From NCBI RefSeq assembly GCF_002204795.1, contig NZ_NIXO01000017.1, positions 43,374 to 107,373 of the forward strand: 64,000 nucleotides of DNA, in the 5' to 3' direction. Shown one piece after another: positions 1 to 10,263 of this stretch. Made by a program: the position numbers and the translations under genes. The notes beneath the pieces were generated by a model, which worked only from the letters and a program-made list of their open reading frames with translations, searched no databases and had not been told where the DNA came from. This DNA is from Pseudomonas sp. K2I15. Lineage in GTDB: Bacteria > Pseudomonadota > Gammaproteobacteria > Pseudomonadales > Pseudomonadaceae. Position 1 is the first letter of the stretch, and the number at the start of each line of letters is the position of its first letter.

Positions 1-274
1 CCCTTATAAAGGTCAGTGAGCCAGGAGTCTGTACTCCGGCTTGTAAGCTTGGCAGCCTGTAGGCCGCCCGCGACAAAGGCCGCAGTTTGAACCTCGCCGC
101 CCGAGGCTGACAACCCTTGTGGGCAGCTTTGTGCACGTGCACGAGTAAGCTCCGTGACAGGCGCGGCCAATCACAGGATAATGCGCCATCTTTTTAGCCG
201 GCCTGTAGCAATGGGTCGACTCGATATGCTTGCTTGTTTGGCCGCCTTAGCCTGACAACCCTGGAGTGTCTGGT
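1..274. promoter_or_regulatory. Upstream region of lptF, non-coding
   Basis: No convincing gene is visible before lptF. The stretch contains a perfect 12-bp palindrome, GTGCACGTGCAC, at 131-142 and two copies of a CTGACAACCC sequence near 108 and 252. It probably carries the lptFG promoter; in Pseudomonas the divergent neighbour is usually pepA, which would lie left of the window. No -10/-35 pair can be assigned with confidence. Confidence 0.4.
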
Positions 275-1393
275 TTGATCGTCTTCCGTTATCTGTCCCG
301 CGAAGTCCTGTTGACCCTGAGTGCCGTGAGTGCGGTATTGCTGGTCATCATCATGAGTGGTCGCTTCGTCAAATACCTCGCCCAGGCCGCCTCGGGCGCC
401 CTGGATCCGGGTTCGTTGTTCCTGATCATGGGCTTTCGCCTGCCGGGTTTTTTGCAGCTGATCCTGCCATTGGGCCTGTTTCTCGGGATTTTGCTGGCCT
501 ACGGCCGCTTGTACCTCGAAAGCGAAATGACCGTGCTGTCGGCCACCGGCATGAGCCAGCAGCGTCTACTGGCCATGACCATGGTTCCGGCCACCGGTAT
601 CGCGCTGATCGTGGCCTGGTTGAGCCTGAGCCTGGCGCCCCAGGGGGCCTTGCAGTTCCAGCTGGTGCTCAACAAACAGGACGCCATGACCGAATTCGAC
701 ACCCTGGAGCCGGGCCGCTTTCAAGCGCTCAATGACGGCACCCGGGTGACCTACACCGAACAACTGTCGGATGACCGAGCCAACCTGGGCGGTGTGTTCA
801 TCTCCCAGAAAAACCTCGGCCAGAACCAGAAAGACCGTGGAATTTCGATACTGGTGGCCGACAGCGGGCGCCAGGAAGTGCGTCCCGACGGCAGTCGTTA
901 CCTGATCCTGGAGAACGGCTATCGCTATGACGGCAGCCCTGGGCAGGCCGATTACCGGGCGATCAAGTACGACACTTATGGTGTGATGCTGGCCCGGCCG
1001 GATGTCAGCGACGAGGTGACCGACCGCGACGCGATTCCGACGACAGACCTGATCGGCAGCAAGGAACTGCGCTCGATTGCCGAGCTGCAATGGCGGATTT
1101 CCCTGCCGCTGCTGGTGTTTATCGTCACCTTGATGGCCGTGCCGCTGTCCCGGGTCAACCCGCGCCAGGGCCGCTTCCTCAAGCTGTTGCCGGCGATCCT
1201 GCTGTATATGGCCTACCTGACCATCCTGATTTCCGCCCGCGGCTCCCTTGAGAAGGGCAAGCTGTCGCCGACCCTCGGGTTGTGGTGGGTTCACGGAATC
1301 TTCCTGGCGATTGGCCTGGGCCTGCTTTATTGGGAACCGTTGCGCTTGAAGATGCAGAGTCGTCGCAGCATGAAGGAGATGGCTCGTGGTTAA
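275..1393 (+). CDS. lptF: LPS export ABC transporter permease LptF
   Basis: LptF is one of the two inner-membrane permeases of the LptB2FG transporter that extracts lipopolysaccharide and passes it to LptC/LptA. The 372-aa protein has the family layout: N-terminal membrane helices beginning IVFRYLSREV, a large periplasmic beta-jellyroll region (about residues 125-260), then C-terminal helices. I place the start at the TTG at 275 because GGAG at 262-265 is well spaced for it; the GTG at 266 would directly abut that Shine-Dalgarno. The gene overlaps lptG by 8 bases, so the two are translationally coupled. Confidence 0.95.
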   Translation: MIVFRYLSREVLLTLSAVSAVLLVIIMSGRFVKYLAQAASGALDPGSLFLIMGFRLPGFLQLILPLGLFLGILLAYGRLYLESEMTVLSATGMSQQRLLAMTMVPATGIALIVAWLSLSLAPQGALQFQLVLNKQDAMTEFDTLEPGRFQALNDGTRVTYTEQLSDDRANLGGVFISQKNLGQNQKDRGISILVADSGRQEVRPDGSRYLILENGYRYDGSPGQADYRAIKYDTYGVMLARPDVSDEVTDRDAIPTTDLIGSKELRSIAELQWRISLPLLVFIVTLMAVPLSRVNPRQGRFLKLLPAILLYMAYLTILISARGSLEKGKLSPTLGLWWVHGIFLAIGLGLLYWEPLRLKMQSRRSMKEMARG

Positions 1394-2465
1394 GCTCGAC
1401 CGCTACATTGGTAGCAGCGTCCTGGTCGCAATCCTTGCGGTACTGGGCATTATTTTGGGTTTGGCCTCGTTGTTCGCCTTCATTGATGAAGTCGGCAACG
1501 TCAGCGAGACCTACACCGTGACCAACGTTCTGAGCTACGTGGCGCTCACCGCACCTCGTCGTCTCTACGACATGATGCCGATGGCTGCGCTGATCGGCTG
1601 CCTGATCGGCCTGGGCAGCCTGGCCAGCAACAGCGAACTGACCATCATGCGTGCGGCGGGTGTTTCCATCGGCCGCATCGTGTGGGCGGTCATGAAACCC
1701 ATGCTGCTGCTGATGGTGGTCAGCGTGCTGATCGGCGAATACGTGGCGCCCCCGGCCGAATCCACCGCCCAGGCCAACCGTGCCCTGGCCCAGGGTTCGG
1801 GTGATGCCCAGAGCTCCAAACATGGCTTGTGGCACCGCCAGGGTGATGAATTTATCCACATCAACGCCGTGCAACCGGGCGGCCTGTTGATCGGTGTCAC
1901 CCGCTACCACTTCGATAAAGAACGTCACCTGCTGTCGTCCAGCTTCGCCAAACGTGCGCAGTACAGCGGCGAAAAGTGGGAGCTGAGCGATGTGAGCACC
2001 ACCTATTTCCGTGATATCGGTAAAGGCGCGGCATCGAGCACTGAAGTGATCAATGTGCCTACAGAGCAGTGGGATATTTCCCTCAAGCCTGAATTGCTGA
2101 ACACCGTGGTGATGATCCCGGAAAGCCTGCCTATCTCCGGCCTGTGGGGTTATATCCACTACCTCAAGGACCAGGGCTTGAACAACGGTCGTTACTGGCT
2201 GGCGTTTTGGGTCAAGGTGTTGCAGCCGGTGGTGACTGCCGCGCTGGTGCTGATGGCGATCTCGTTCATCTTCGGCCCGCTGCGTTCCGTAACCCTCGGC
2301 CAGCGTGTGTTTACCGGCGTACTGGTGGGCTTCACCTTCCGTATCGCCCAGGACCTGCTGGGGCCGTCCAGCCTGGTATTCGGCTTCTCGCCGCTGTTTG
2401 CGGTGCTGGTGCCGACCGCGATCTGCGCCGTGGCCGGGTTCTGGCTGTTGCGTCGGGCCGGTTGA
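1386..2465 (+). CDS. lptG: LPS export ABC transporter permease LptG
   Basis: LptG is the partner permease of LptF in the LPS export complex. The 359-aa product starts MVKLDRYIGSSVL, has an N-terminal membrane region, a central periplasmic domain and C-terminal helices, and ends in the basic tail LLRRAG typical of pseudomonad LptG. The GTG start lies inside the end of lptF. A strong hairpin follows the stop. The next gene is lepA, whereas in the pseudomonads I know lepA follows mucD; see findings. Confidence 0.95.
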   Translation: MVKLDRYIGSSVLVAILAVLGIILGLASLFAFIDEVGNVSETYTVTNVLSYVALTAPRRLYDMMPMAALIGCLIGLGSLASNSELTIMRAAGVSIGRIVWAVMKPMLLLMVVSVLIGEYVAPPAESTAQANRALAQGSGDAQSSKHGLWHRQGDEFIHINAVQPGGLLIGVTRYHFDKERHLLSSSFAKRAQYSGEKWELSDVSTTYFRDIGKGAASSTEVINVPTEQWDISLKPELLNTVVMIPESLPISGLWGYIHYLKDQGLNNGRYWLAFWVKVLQPVVTAALVLMAISFIFGPLRSVTLGQRVFTGVLVGFTFRIAQDLLGPSSLVFGFSPLFAVLVPTAICAVAGFWLLRRAG

Positions 2466-2483
2466 GCCCGCGCTTATGAACAA

Positions 2484-2516
2484 AAAATGCCCCGTTCGAA
2501 CGATCGGGGCATTTTT
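2484..2516 (+). terminator. Rho-independent terminator after lptG
   Basis: An 11-bp stem (AAAATGCCCCG / CGGGGCATTTT) encloses a 10-base loop and ends in a T run. It lies 18 bases after the lptG stop and separates lptFG from lepA. Confidence 0.85.
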
Positions 2517-2617
2517 GTTCTTGGTCACCATGGATGACGTCTGGTCTGCGCATCAGGTACAATTCCCGGCTATTTTTCAGCGGGCAGTCTGCCTGCAGCC
2601 TTTTTGAGTGTTGATCC

Positions 2618-4417
2618 GTGAGTGATTTGAGTCATATCCGCAATTTCTCCATCATCGCCCACATTGACCATGGCAAGTCGACGCTGGCCGATCGCTTCAT
2701 CCAGATGTGCGGCGGCCTTGCCGAGCGTGAAATGGAAGCCCAGGTGCTGGACTCCATGGACCTCGAACGCGAGCGCGGGATCACCATCAAGGCCCACAGC
2801 GTTACTCTGTATTACACCGCCAAAGACGGTATCAAGTACCAGCTCAACTTCATTGACACCCCGGGCCACGTTGACTTCACCTATGAAGTCAGCCGCTCCC
2901 TGGCTGCCTGTGAGGGTGCGTTGCTGGTGGTGGACGCGGGCCAGGGCGTTGAAGCCCAGTCCGTAGCCAACTGCTACACCGCCATCGAGCAAGGCCTGGA
3001 AGTGATGCCGGTGCTGAACAAGATCGACCTGCCACAGGCCGATCCGGACCGCGTCAAGGAAGAGATCGAGAAGATCATCGGCATTGACGCCACCGACGCC
3101 GTCGAGTGCAGCGCCAAGACCGGCCTTGGCGTCGACGAAGTGCTCGAGCGCCTGGTCAAGACCATTCCAGCCCCTACCGGCAACTACGAAGATCCGCTGC
3201 AAGCGTTGATCATCGACTCCTGGTTCGACAACTACCTGGGCGTTGTTTCCCTGGTACGCGTGCGCCACGGCCGTGTGAAGAAGGGCGACAAGATCCTGGT
3301 TAAATCCACCGGCAAGATCCACCTGGTGGACAGCGTTGGTGTGTTCAACCCCAAGCACACCGCAACCGTTGATCTGAAAGCCGGTGAAGTAGGCTTCATC
3401 ATCGCTGGTATCAAGGACATCCACGGTGCACCGGTGGGTGACACCCTGACCTTGAGTTCAACCCCTGACGTCGACGTGCTGCCGGGCTTCAAACGCATCC
3501 AGCCGCAGGTTTACGCCGGCCTGTTCCCGGTCAGCTCCGACGACTTCGAGGACTTTCGCGAAGCCCTGCAGAAGCTGACCCTCAACGACTCGTCGTTGCA
3601 GTACACCCCGGAAAGCTCCGACGCCCTGGGCTTCGGCTTCCGCTGTGGTTTCCTGGGCATGCTGCACATGGAAATCATCCAGGAGCGCCTCGAGCGCGAA
3701 TACGACCTGGACCTGATCACCACCGCCCCGACAGTTATTTTTGAGCTGTTGCTGAAAACCGGTGAAACGATTTACGTCGACAACCCGTCCAAGCTTCCGG
3801 ATCTGTCTTCCATCGAAGACATGCGCGAGCCGATCGTGCGGGCCAATATTCTTGTGCCGCAAGAGCACCTGGGCAACGTCATTACCCTGTGTGTTGAAAA
3901 GCGTGGCTTACAGCACGACATGCTGTTCCTCGGTAGCCAGGTGCAAGTGACCTACGATTTGCCGATGAACGAAGTGGTCCTGGACTTCTTCGACCGTCTC
4001 AAATCCACCAGCCGCGGCTATGCTTCGCTGGATTACCATTTTGATCGTTACCAATCAGCTAATCTGGTGAAGCTGGATGTGCTGATCAACGGTGACAAGG
4101 TCGATGCCTTGGCGCTGATCGTGCACAAGGACAACGCGCACTACAAAGGTCGCCAGTTGACCGAAAAGATGAAAGAACTGATCCCGCGCCAGATGTTCGA
4201 CGTCGCGATCCAGGCCGCCATTGGCGGGCAGATCATTGCACGGACCTCCGTCAAGGCACTCAGAAAGAACGTACTGGCCAAATGCTATGGCGGCGACGTC
4301 AGCCGTAAGCGCAAGCTGCTCGAGAAGCAAAAGGCCGGTAAAAAACGCATGAAGCAAGTGGGCAACGTGGAAATTCCACAAGAAGCCTTCCTTGCGGTGC
4401 TCAGGTTGGATAGTTAG
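2618..4417 (+). CDS. lepA: Elongation factor 4 (LepA)
   Basis: LepA is a ribosome-associated translational GTPase (EF4). The 599-aa product has the family length. The G1 motif HIDHGKST is at residues 15-22, the switch/DTPGH motif near 81-85 and NKID near 131-134. EF-G-like domains II, III and V follow, then the LepA-specific C-terminal domain ending in [16 protein letters not shown]. The GTG start at 2618 gives the conserved N-terminus [17 protein letters not shown]. lepB begins 5 bases after the stop, the usual lepA-lepB pair. Confidence 0.98.
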   Translation: MSDLSHIRNFSIIAHIDHGKSTLADRFIQMCGGLAEREMEAQVLDSMDLERERGITIKAHSVTLYYTAKDGIKYQLNFIDTPGHVDFTYEVSRSLAACEGALLVVDAGQGVEAQSVANCYTAIEQGLEVMPVLNKIDLPQADPDRVKEEIEKIIGIDATDAVECSAKTGLGVDEVLERLVKTIPAPTGNYEDPLQALIIDSWFDNYLGVVSLVRVRHGRVKKGDKILVKSTGKIHLVDSVGVFNPKHTATVDLKAGEVGFIIAGIKDIHGAPVGDTLTLSSTPDVDVLPGFKRIQPQVYAGLFPVSSDDFEDFREALQKLTLNDSSLQYTPESSDALGFGFRCGFLGMLHMEIIQERLEREYDLDLITTAPTVIFELLLKTGETIYVDNPSKLPDLSSIEDMREPIVRANILVPQEHLGNVITLCVEKRGLQHDMLFLGSQVQVTYDLPMNEVVLDFFDRLKSTSRGYASLDYHFDRYQSANLVKLDVLINGDKVDALALIVHKDNAHYKGRQLTEKMKELIPRQMFDVAIQAAIGGQIIARTSVKALRKNVLAKCYGGDVSRKRKLLEKQKAGKKRMKQVGNVEIPQEAFLAVLRLDS

Positions 4418-4422
4418 GTCCT

Positions 4423-5277
4423 ATGTCACTAAATTTCCCGCTGTTGCTGGTCATCGCCGTTGCCGTTTGCGGTCTCCTGGCGTTGCTCGATCTGGTGTTC
4501 TTCGCCCCGCGTCGCCGGGCAGCCATCGCGTCCTATCAGGGCAGCGTCAGCCAGCCCGATGTGGCGGTGGTCGAGAAACTGAACAAAGAGCCAATGCTGG
4601 TTGAATACGGCAAATCGTTCTTCCCGGTGTTGTTCATCGTGCTGGTGCTGCGTTCGTTCCTGGTGGAACCGTTTCAGATCCCTTCGGGCTCGATGAAACC
4701 GACCCTGGACGTGGGCGACTTCATCCTTGTGAACAAGTTTTCTTACGGGATCCGCTTGCCGGTGATCGACAAGAAAGTTATCGAGATCGGTGACCCGCAG
4801 CGCGGCGATGTGATGGTGTTTCGCTACCCAAGCGACCCTAACGTCAACTACATCAAGCGTGTAGTGGGCCTGCCGGGCGACGTGATTCGCTACACCAGCG
4901 ACAAGCGCCTGTTCGTCAATGGCGAGTCGGTGGCAGAGAAACTGATCGGTTCCGAGCCGAACACCCTGGGCAGCGCCGAGCTGTACCAGGAGAAACTCGG
5001 GGCGGTAGAGCACGAAATCCGCAAGGAAATGAGCCGCTACCGTTCGCCGCCTGACAACCAGTGGACAGTGCCTGCCGGGCACTACTTCATGATGGGCGAC
5101 AACCGCGACAACTCTAATGACAGCCGCTACTGGGATGATCCCAATATTCCCAAGGACCTGCTGGGCATGGTCCCCGACCAGAATATCGTCGGCAAGGCCT
5201 TCGCGGTCTGGATGAGTTGGCCGGAACCCAAGCTCAGCCACCTGCCGAACTTCTCGCGGGTCGGGCTGATCAAGTAA
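4423..5277 (+). CDS. lepB: Signal peptidase I
   Basis: LepB is the inner-membrane leader peptidase that removes signal peptides from Sec- and Tat-exported proteins. The 284-aa product has two N-terminal membrane segments (about residues 5-26 and 66-80), the catalytic serine at residue 90 in PSGSM, the general-base lysine at 145 in YIKRVVGLPGD, and the late GDNRDNSNDSRYW box. It directly follows lepA. A 9-bp hairpin lies after its stop. No DUF4845 gene sits between lepB and rnc, unlike P. aeruginosa but, as I recall, like P. putida. Confidence 0.97.
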   Translation: MSLNFPLLLVIAVAVCGLLALLDLVFFAPRRRAAIASYQGSVSQPDVAVVEKLNKEPMLVEYGKSFFPVLFIVLVLRSFLVEPFQIPSGSMKPTLDVGDFILVNKFSYGIRLPVIDKKVIEIGDPQRGDVMVFRYPSDPNVNYIKRVVGLPGDVIRYTSDKRLFVNGESVAEKLIGSEPNTLGSAELYQEKLGAVEHEIRKEMSRYRSPPDNQWTVPAGHYFMMGDNRDNSNDSRYWDDPNIPKDLLGMVPDQNIVGKAFAVWMSWPEPKLSHLPNFSRVGLIK

Positions 5278-5284
5278 TCCATGC

Positions 5285-5314
5285 GGCGCTGTGAACACAG
5301 CGCCGAATGCTTTT
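5285..5314 (+). terminator. Hairpin after lepB
   Basis: GGCGCTGTG and CACAGCGCC form a 9-bp perfect inverted repeat (5285-5304) followed by GAATGCTTTT. It is a weak terminator or attenuator between lepAB and rnc-era. Confidence 0.55.
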
Positions 5315-5426
5315 CTGGGGCTTGGACAAACCGTCCGGCCTCAAGCAGCAACAGCCAGGATTTGAATTTGAACACAGCGTTAATCGTCGCAGGCCACCGG
5401 TGCCGCGAACTGAATGTGGGTAAACC

Positions 5427-6116
5427 GTGAGCGTTTCTCTAAGCCGTCTCGAGCGTCAGCTCGGTTACACCTTCAAGGATCAGGAATTGATGATCCTTGC
5501 CCTCACACACCGCAGTTTTGCCGGGCGTAACAACGAACGCCTGGAATTCCTCGGTGATGCCATCCTCAATTTCGTTGCCGGTGAAGCCCTGTTCAATCGC
5601 TTCCCGCTGGCCCGCGAAGGCCAGTTGTCGCGTTTGCGTGCGCGCCTGGTGAAAGGCGAGACCCTGGCCGTACTGGCCCGTGGTTTCGACTTGGGCGATT
5701 ACCTGCGGCTGGGTTCCGGCGAGCTGAAGAGCGGCGGTTTCCGTCGTGAGTCGATCCTGGCCGACGCCCTTGAAGCGCTGATCGGTGCGATCTACCTCGA
5801 TGCAGGCATGGAAGCGGCCAAAGAGCGCGTCGTCGCCTGGCTGGCGACCGAGATCGAAAGCCTGACGCTGGTAGACACCAACAAAGATCCGAAGACCCGC
5901 CTGCAGGAATTCCTGCAGTCCCGTGGTTGCGACCTGCCGCGTTACGAAGTGGTGGATATACAGGGTGAGCCGCATTGCCGAGTCTTCTTCGTCGAATGTG
6001 AAATCACCTTACTGAATGAAAAAAGCCGAGGTCAGGGTGTGAGCCGTCGTATTGCCGAACAGGTAGCGGCCGCTGCAGCACTGATTGCCCTGGGCGTGGA
6101 GAATGGCCATGACTGA
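5427..6116 (+). CDS. rnc: Ribonuclease III
   Basis: RNase III cleaves double-stranded RNA in rRNA maturation and mRNA turnover. The 229-aa product carries the signature NERLEFLGD at residues 36-44, with metal-binding E40 and D44, and a second acidic motif in [15 protein letters not shown]. The C-terminal third is a dsRNA-binding domain. The GTG start yields the expected N-terminus [14 protein letters not shown]. The end overlaps era by 8 bases, the conserved rnc-era coupling. Confidence 0.97.
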   Translation: MSVSLSRLERQLGYTFKDQELMILALTHRSFAGRNNERLEFLGDAILNFVAGEALFNRFPLAREGQLSRLRARLVKGETLAVLARGFDLGDYLRLGSGELKSGGFRRESILADALEALIGAIYLDAGMEAAKERVVAWLATEIESLTLVDTNKDPKTRLQEFLQSRGCDLPRYEVVDIQGEPHCRVFFVECEITLLNEKSRGQGVSRRIAEQVAAAAALIALGVENGHD

Positions 6117-7011
6117 TTCAACCGCAACTCGCTGTGGCTATGTTGCCATCGTCGGCCGTCCGAACGTGGGCAAGTCCACGTTGCTGAACCACATCCTGGG
6201 ACAGAAGCTGGCGATCACCTCGCGCAAGCCGCAAACCACCCGCCACAACATGCTGGGCATCAAGACCGAAGGCGCGGTACAGGCTGTGTACGTTGATACC
6301 CCGGGCATGCACAAAGGTGGCGAAAAGGCCCTTAACCGCTACATGAACAAAACCGCTTCGGCGGCGTTGAAAGACGTCGACGTGGTGATCTTCGTGGTCG
6401 ACCGCACCAAGTGGACCGACGAAGACCAGATGGTTCTGGAGCGCGTGCAGTACGTCACCGGCCCGTTGATCGTCGCGTTGAACAAGACCGACCGCATCGA
6501 AGACAAGGCCGAGCTGATGCCGCACCTGAGCTGGCTGCAGGAACAACTGCCGAACGCCCAGATCATGCCGATCTCGGCCCAGCACGGGCACAACCTCGAA
6601 GCCCTGGAGCGCGTGATCGCCGGGTACCTGCCGGAGAACGAGCACTTCTTCCCGGAAGACCAGATCACCGACCGCAGCAGCCGTTTCCTCGCCGCCGAAC
6701 TGGTACGCGAGAAAATCATGCGCCAGATGGGCGCCGAGCTGCCGTACCAGATCACCGTCGAAATCGAAGAGTTCAAGCAGCAGGGCAAGACCCTGCATAT
6801 CCACGCGCTGATCCTCGTCGAACGTGACGGCCAGAAGAAAATCATCATTGGCGACAAGGGCGAGCGCATCAAGCGCATCGGTACCGAAGCGCGCAAGGAC
6901 ATGGAATTGCTGTTTGATTCCAAGATCATGCTCAACCTGTGGGTGAAGGTTAAGGGTGGTTGGTCTGATGATGAGCGCGCGTTGCGTTCGTTGGGTTACG
7001 GCGACCTGTAA
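6109..7011 (+). CDS. era: GTPase Era
   Basis: Era is a 16S rRNA-binding GTPase required for 30S maturation. The 300-aa product has the P-loop GRPNVGKS at residues 16-23, the [10 protein letters not shown] switch I region, DTPGMH, and NKTD. A C-terminal KH domain contains [21 protein letters not shown] start at ATG 6109 ([16 protein letters not shown]), which overlaps the rnc stop; a longer open frame from TTG 6085 adds residues not expected in the family. Confidence 0.97.
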   Translation: MTDSTATRCGYVAIVGRPNVGKSTLLNHILGQKLAITSRKPQTTRHNMLGIKTEGAVQAVYVDTPGMHKGGEKALNRYMNKTASAALKDVDVVIFVVDRTKWTDEDQMVLERVQYVTGPLIVALNKTDRIEDKAELMPHLSWLQEQLPNAQIMPISAQHGHNLEALERVIAGYLPENEHFFPEDQITDRSSRFLAAELVREKIMRQMGAELPYQITVEIEEFKQQGKTLHIHALILVERDGQKKIIIGDKGERIKRIGTEARKDMELLFDSKIMLNLWVKVKGGWSDDERALRSLGYGDL

Positions 7012-7044
7012 GCCCCGGCCGGATTTGTGGATGAGGGGCTTGTT

Positions 7045-7177
7045 GTGGCGAGGGGGCTTGTCCCCCGTTGGGCTGCGAAGCAGCCCTAAAAGCAAACAAT
7101 GAGGTCTTTCTGAAAGACTGCAGCTACTTTGTTTGGGGCTGCTGCGCAGCCCAACGGGGGACAAGCCCCCTCGCCAC
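7045..7177. repeat. Inverted REP pair (REPIN-like) between era and recO
   Basis: Two inverted 33-bp arms (7045-7077 and 7145-7177) are perfect complements, GTGGCGAGGGGGCTTGTCCC in one orientation. Their inner ends, around GCTGCG and CGCAGC, pair as well. This belongs to a different repeat subfamily from the GTGGGAGCGGGCTTGCTCGC elements elsewhere in the window. The right arm ends 18 bases before the recO start, so a folded transcript could affect recO expression. Confidence 0.9.
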
Positions 7178-7195
7178 AGGAAAAGCTCCCGTCTC

Positions 7196-7885
7196 ATGTC
7201 CTCCACCCCACCCACCGGCCAACCCGCCTACGTCTTGCACAGCCGCGCCTACCGCGAGACCAGCGCCCTGGTGGACTTCCTCACGCCTCAAGGCCGCCTG
7301 CGCGCCGTCTTGCGCAGTGCACGCGGCAAGGCCGGCACCCTGGCGCGGCCTTTCGTGGCCCTCGAAGTGGAGTTTCGCGGACGCGGCGAGTTGAAGAACG
7401 TCGGTCGCATGGAAGCCGCCGGCGCCTCCAACTGGCTCAACGGTGAGGCGCTGTTCAGCGGCCTCTATCTCAACGAATTGCTGATTCGCCTGCTCCCCGC
7501 CGAAGACCCACACCCCGGCGTATTCGACCACTACGCCGCCACCTTGCTTGCCCTCGCTGAAGGCCGCCCTTTGGAGCCGCTGCTGCGCGCATTCGAATGG
7601 CGCCTGCTGGATGACTTGGGCTACGGCTTCGAACTGAGCCAGGACCTGCACGGCGACCCCATCGCTGCCGACGGTATGTACCGCCTGCAAGTCGACGCCG
7701 GTCTGGAGCGGGTCTACCTATTGCAACCCGGCCTGTTCCAGGGCACCGAGCTTTTGGCCATGAGCAAAGCCGACTGGACCGCCCCCGGCGCTTTGTCGGC
7801 CGCCAAGCGCCTGATGCGCCAGGCGCTGGCCGTGCATTTGGGCGGTCGGCCACTGGTCAGCCGCGAGTTGTTTCGAAAGCCCTGA
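7196..7885 (+). CDS. recO: DNA repair protein RecO
   Basis: RecO mediates RecA loading and strand annealing in the RecFOR pathway. The 229-aa product has the N-terminal OB-fold start [20 protein letters not shown], the helical middle around [12 protein letters not shown], and the family C-terminus SRELFRKP. I choose ATG 7196; the frame is open upstream, but that extension would be translated from the REPIN. The gene lies between era and pdxJ as in other pseudomonads. Confidence 0.95.
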   Translation: MSSTPPTGQPAYVLHSRAYRETSALVDFLTPQGRLRAVLRSARGKAGTLARPFVALEVEFRGRGELKNVGRMEAAGASNWLNGEALFSGLYLNELLIRLLPAEDPHPGVFDHYAATLLALAEGRPLEPLLRAFEWRLLDDLGYGFELSQDLHGDPIAADGMYRLQVDAGLERVYLLQPGLFQGTELLAMSKADWTAPGALSAAKRLMRQALAVHLGGRPLVSRELFRKP

Positions 7886-7937
7886 CATCCCCGTGTATGC
7901 TGTGCAGCGATTCCTTCCCTCTTCAGGAGCGCTTTTC

Positions 7938-8681
7938 GTGACCACCAGCAATCGCATTCTTCTCGGCGTGAACATCGACCACGTAGCCACCCTGCGCCAG
8001 GCCCGGGGCACCCGTTACCCGGATCCGGTCAAGGCCGCGCTGGACGCCGAAGAAGCAGGCGCCGACGGCATCACCGTGCACCTGCGCGAAGACCGCCGCC
8101 ACATCCAGGAGCGCGACGTGCTGTTGCTCAAGGACGTGCTGCAAACCCGCATGAACTTCGAAATGGGCGTGACCGAAGAAATGATGGCGTTCGCCGAACG
8201 CATCCGCCCGGCGCATATCTGCCTGGTGCCGGAAACCCGCCAGGAACTGACCACCGAAGGTGGCCTTGATGTGGCCGGCCAGGAAGCGCGGATCAAGGCC
8301 GCGGTGGAGCGCTTGTCGAAGATCGGCAGTGAAGTCTCGCTGTTCATCGACGCCGACGAGCGCCAGATCGAAGCCTCGCGCCGTGTGGGTGCCCCGGCCA
8401 TCGAACTGCACACCGGCCGTTACGCCGATGCCACCACGCCGACCGAAGTCGCCGACGAATTGCAGCGCATCATCGACGGCGTCAACTGCGGCCTGGGCGA
8501 AGGCCTGATCGTCAATGCCGGCCATGGCCTGCACTACCACAACGTCGAAGCCGTGGCCGCGATCAAGGGCATCAACGAGTTGAACATCGGCCATGCGCTG
8601 GTGGCGCACGCGCTGTTCGTCGGTTTCAAAGGTGCCGTCGCCGAGATGAAAGCCTTGATTCTGGCTGCTGCCAAACATTAA
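7938..8681 (+). CDS. pdxJ: Pyridoxine 5'-phosphate synthase
   Basis: PdxJ condenses 3-amino-1-hydroxyacetone phosphate with deoxyxylulose phosphate to make pyridoxine phosphate, the last ring-forming step of de novo vitamin B6 synthesis. The 247-aa product begins with the conserved [18 protein letters not shown] and contains [25 protein letters not shown], and GLGVNAGH-like [18 protein letters not shown] 7938 is the start because AGGAG at 7925-7929 is correctly spaced. It follows recO by 52 bases. The accessory island downstream is rich in PLP enzymes, but this is the housekeeping B6 gene. Confidence 0.97.
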   Translation: MTTSNRILLGVNIDHVATLRQARGTRYPDPVKAALDAEEAGADGITVHLREDRRHIQERDVLLLKDVLQTRMNFEMGVTEEMMAFAERIRPAHICLVPETRQELTTEGGLDVAGQEARIKAAVERLSKIGSEVSLFIDADERQIEASRRVGAPAIELHTGRYADATTPTEVADELQRIIDGVNCGLGEGLIVNAGHGLHYHNVEAVAAIKGINELNIGHALVAHALFVGFKGAVAEMKALILAAAKH

Positions 8682-8700
8682 AAAAGCGCTGAAGATCAAA

Positions 8701-8789
8701 TGTGGGAGCGGGCTTGCTCGCGAAGGCGGTGTGCCAGGGTCAGATGGGCCGACTGACACACCGCCTTCGCGAGCAAGCCCGCTCCCACA
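8701..8789. repeat. REPIN after pdxJ
   Basis: Inverted arms TGTGGGAGCGGGCTTGCTCG... (from 8701) and its complement (to 8789) enclose a short spacer. This is the typical fluorescens-group paired REP element. It lies 19 bases after the pdxJ stop, and a transcript of it folds into a strong hairpin. Confidence 0.92.
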
Positions 8790-8883
8790 TGGGTCAATGC
8801 GAACCCTTACTGTTTAGGTGATGCCGGTGTATGGTATCTGCCCTTTGCGGGTCTCGGACTCGCGGCAGATACGTGAGGTTGTT

Positions 8884-10263
8884 GTGTCCCAATCGTTTTC
8901 CCGTCGACAAATCCTGGGTGGTCTGGCCGGTCTCGCCGTAGTGGGCGTCGGCGCCGGTGGCGCTTACCGCTACTGGCTGGGCAAGGTCGCCGAGGCCGAA
9001 GCGGGGCACGATTACGAACTGATCGCTGCACCGCTGGACGTGGAACTGGTGCCGGGGCACAAGACCGAAGCCTGGGCCTTTGGCCCTTCGGCGCCGGGCA
9101 CCGAATTGCGGGTGCGCCAGGGTGAATGGCTGCGGGTGCGGTTTATCAACCACTTGCCGGTTGCCACCACCATCCACTGGCACGGCATTCGCCTGCCGCT
9201 GGAAATGGACGGCGTGCCCTACGTCTCGCAACTGCCGGTACTGCCGGGCGAATACTTCGACTACAAATTCCGCGTGCCCGATGCCGGCAGCTACTGGTAT
9301 CACCCGCACGTGAACAGCAGCGAAGAACTGGGCCGTGGCCTGGTGGGCCCGCTGATCATCGAAGAGCGCGAACCCACCGGTTTCAAACACGAACGCACGC
9401 TGAGCCTGAAAAGCTGGCACGTGGACGAAGAGGGCGCCTTTGTCGCCTTCAGCATTCCCCGCGAAGCGGCCCGTGGTGGCACCGCCGGGCGCCTGTCGAC
9501 CATCAATGGCGTGTCCCAGGCGGTGATCGATTTACCGGCCGGGCAGATCACCCGCGTGCGCCTGCTCAACCTCGACAACACCCTGACCTATCGCATCAAC
9601 ATCCCCGACGTTGAAGCGCAGATCTATGCCCTGGACGGCAACCCCGTCGAGCCGCGCCCGTTGGGCAAGGAATACTGGCTGGGCCCCGGCATGCGCATTT
9701 GCCTGGCGATCAAGGCGCCTCCCGCCGGTGAAGAGTTGTCGATCCGCAACGGGCCGGTACGCCTGGGCACCTTCCGCTCGGTCGCCAGCACCGACGCGCC
9801 CACCGAATGGCCGCCCGCGTTGCCCGCCAACCCGATTTCCGAGCCGGACCTGGCCAATGCCGAGAAACTCAACTTCAATTTCGAATGGGTTGGATCGGTC
9901 TCGGTGAACGTGGACAATAAGCCGCCGAGCCTGTGGCAGATCAACGGCCAGGCCTGGGACATCACCGACAAGACCTGCGCCGACCGCCCGATTGCCAAGC
10001 TTGAAAAGGGCAAGAGCTACATTTTCGAATTGAAAAACATGACCCAATACCAACACCCGATCCACCTGCACGGCATGAGTTTCAAGGTCATCGCCTCGAA
10101 CCGCCACAAGGTGATTCCGTACTTCACCGACACCTACCTGCTGGGCAAGAACGAACGTGCCCGCGTGGCGTTGGTGGCGGATAACCCGGGTGTCTGGATG
10201 TTCCACTGCCATGTGATCGACCACATGGAAACCGGCCTGATGGCCGCCATCGAGGTGGCGTGA
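8884..10263 (+). CDS. cumA: Tat-exported multicopper oxidase, CumA-like
   Basis: A three-cupredoxin-domain multicopper oxidase of 459 aa. The GTG start at 8884 follows TGAGG and gives a twin-arginine leader with SRRQIL (RR at residues 7-8) and a hydrophobic stretch, so it is exported folded to the periplasm. All copper ligands are visible: HWHG and YWYHPH in the first domain, HPIHLHG and FHCHVIDHMETGLM at the C-terminus. It is coupled to tadA by a TGATG overlap; this cumA plus deaminase arrangement matches what I recall of cumAB in P. putida, described in Mn(II) oxidation. The substrate here is not shown by sequence. Confidence 0.85.
   Translation: MSQSFSRRQILGGLAGLAVVGVGAGGAYRYWLGKVAEAEAGHDYELIAAPLDVELVPGHKTEAWAFGPSAPGTELRVRQGEWLRVRFINHLPVATTIHWHGIRLPLEMDGVPYVSQLPVLPGEYFDYKFRVPDAGSYWYHPHVNSSEELGRGLVGPLIIEEREPTGFKHERTLSLKSWHVDEEGAFVAFSIPREAARGGTAGRLSTINGVSQAVIDLPAGQITRVRLLNLDNTLTYRINIPDVEAQIYALDGNPVEPRPLGKEYWLGPGMRICLAIKAPPAGEELSIRNGPVRLGTFRSVASTDAPTEWPPALPANPISEPDLANAEKLNFNFEWVGSVSVNVDNKPPSLWQINGQAWDITDKTCADRPIAKLEKGKSYIFELKNMTQYQHPIHLHGMSFKVIASNRHKVIPYFTDTYLLGKNERARVALVADNPGVWMFHCHVIDHMETGLMAAIEVA

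Noticed and set aside
7133..7195. Longer RecO start
   Set aside because: The added residues come from the right arm of a REP pair and do not fit the family N-terminus.
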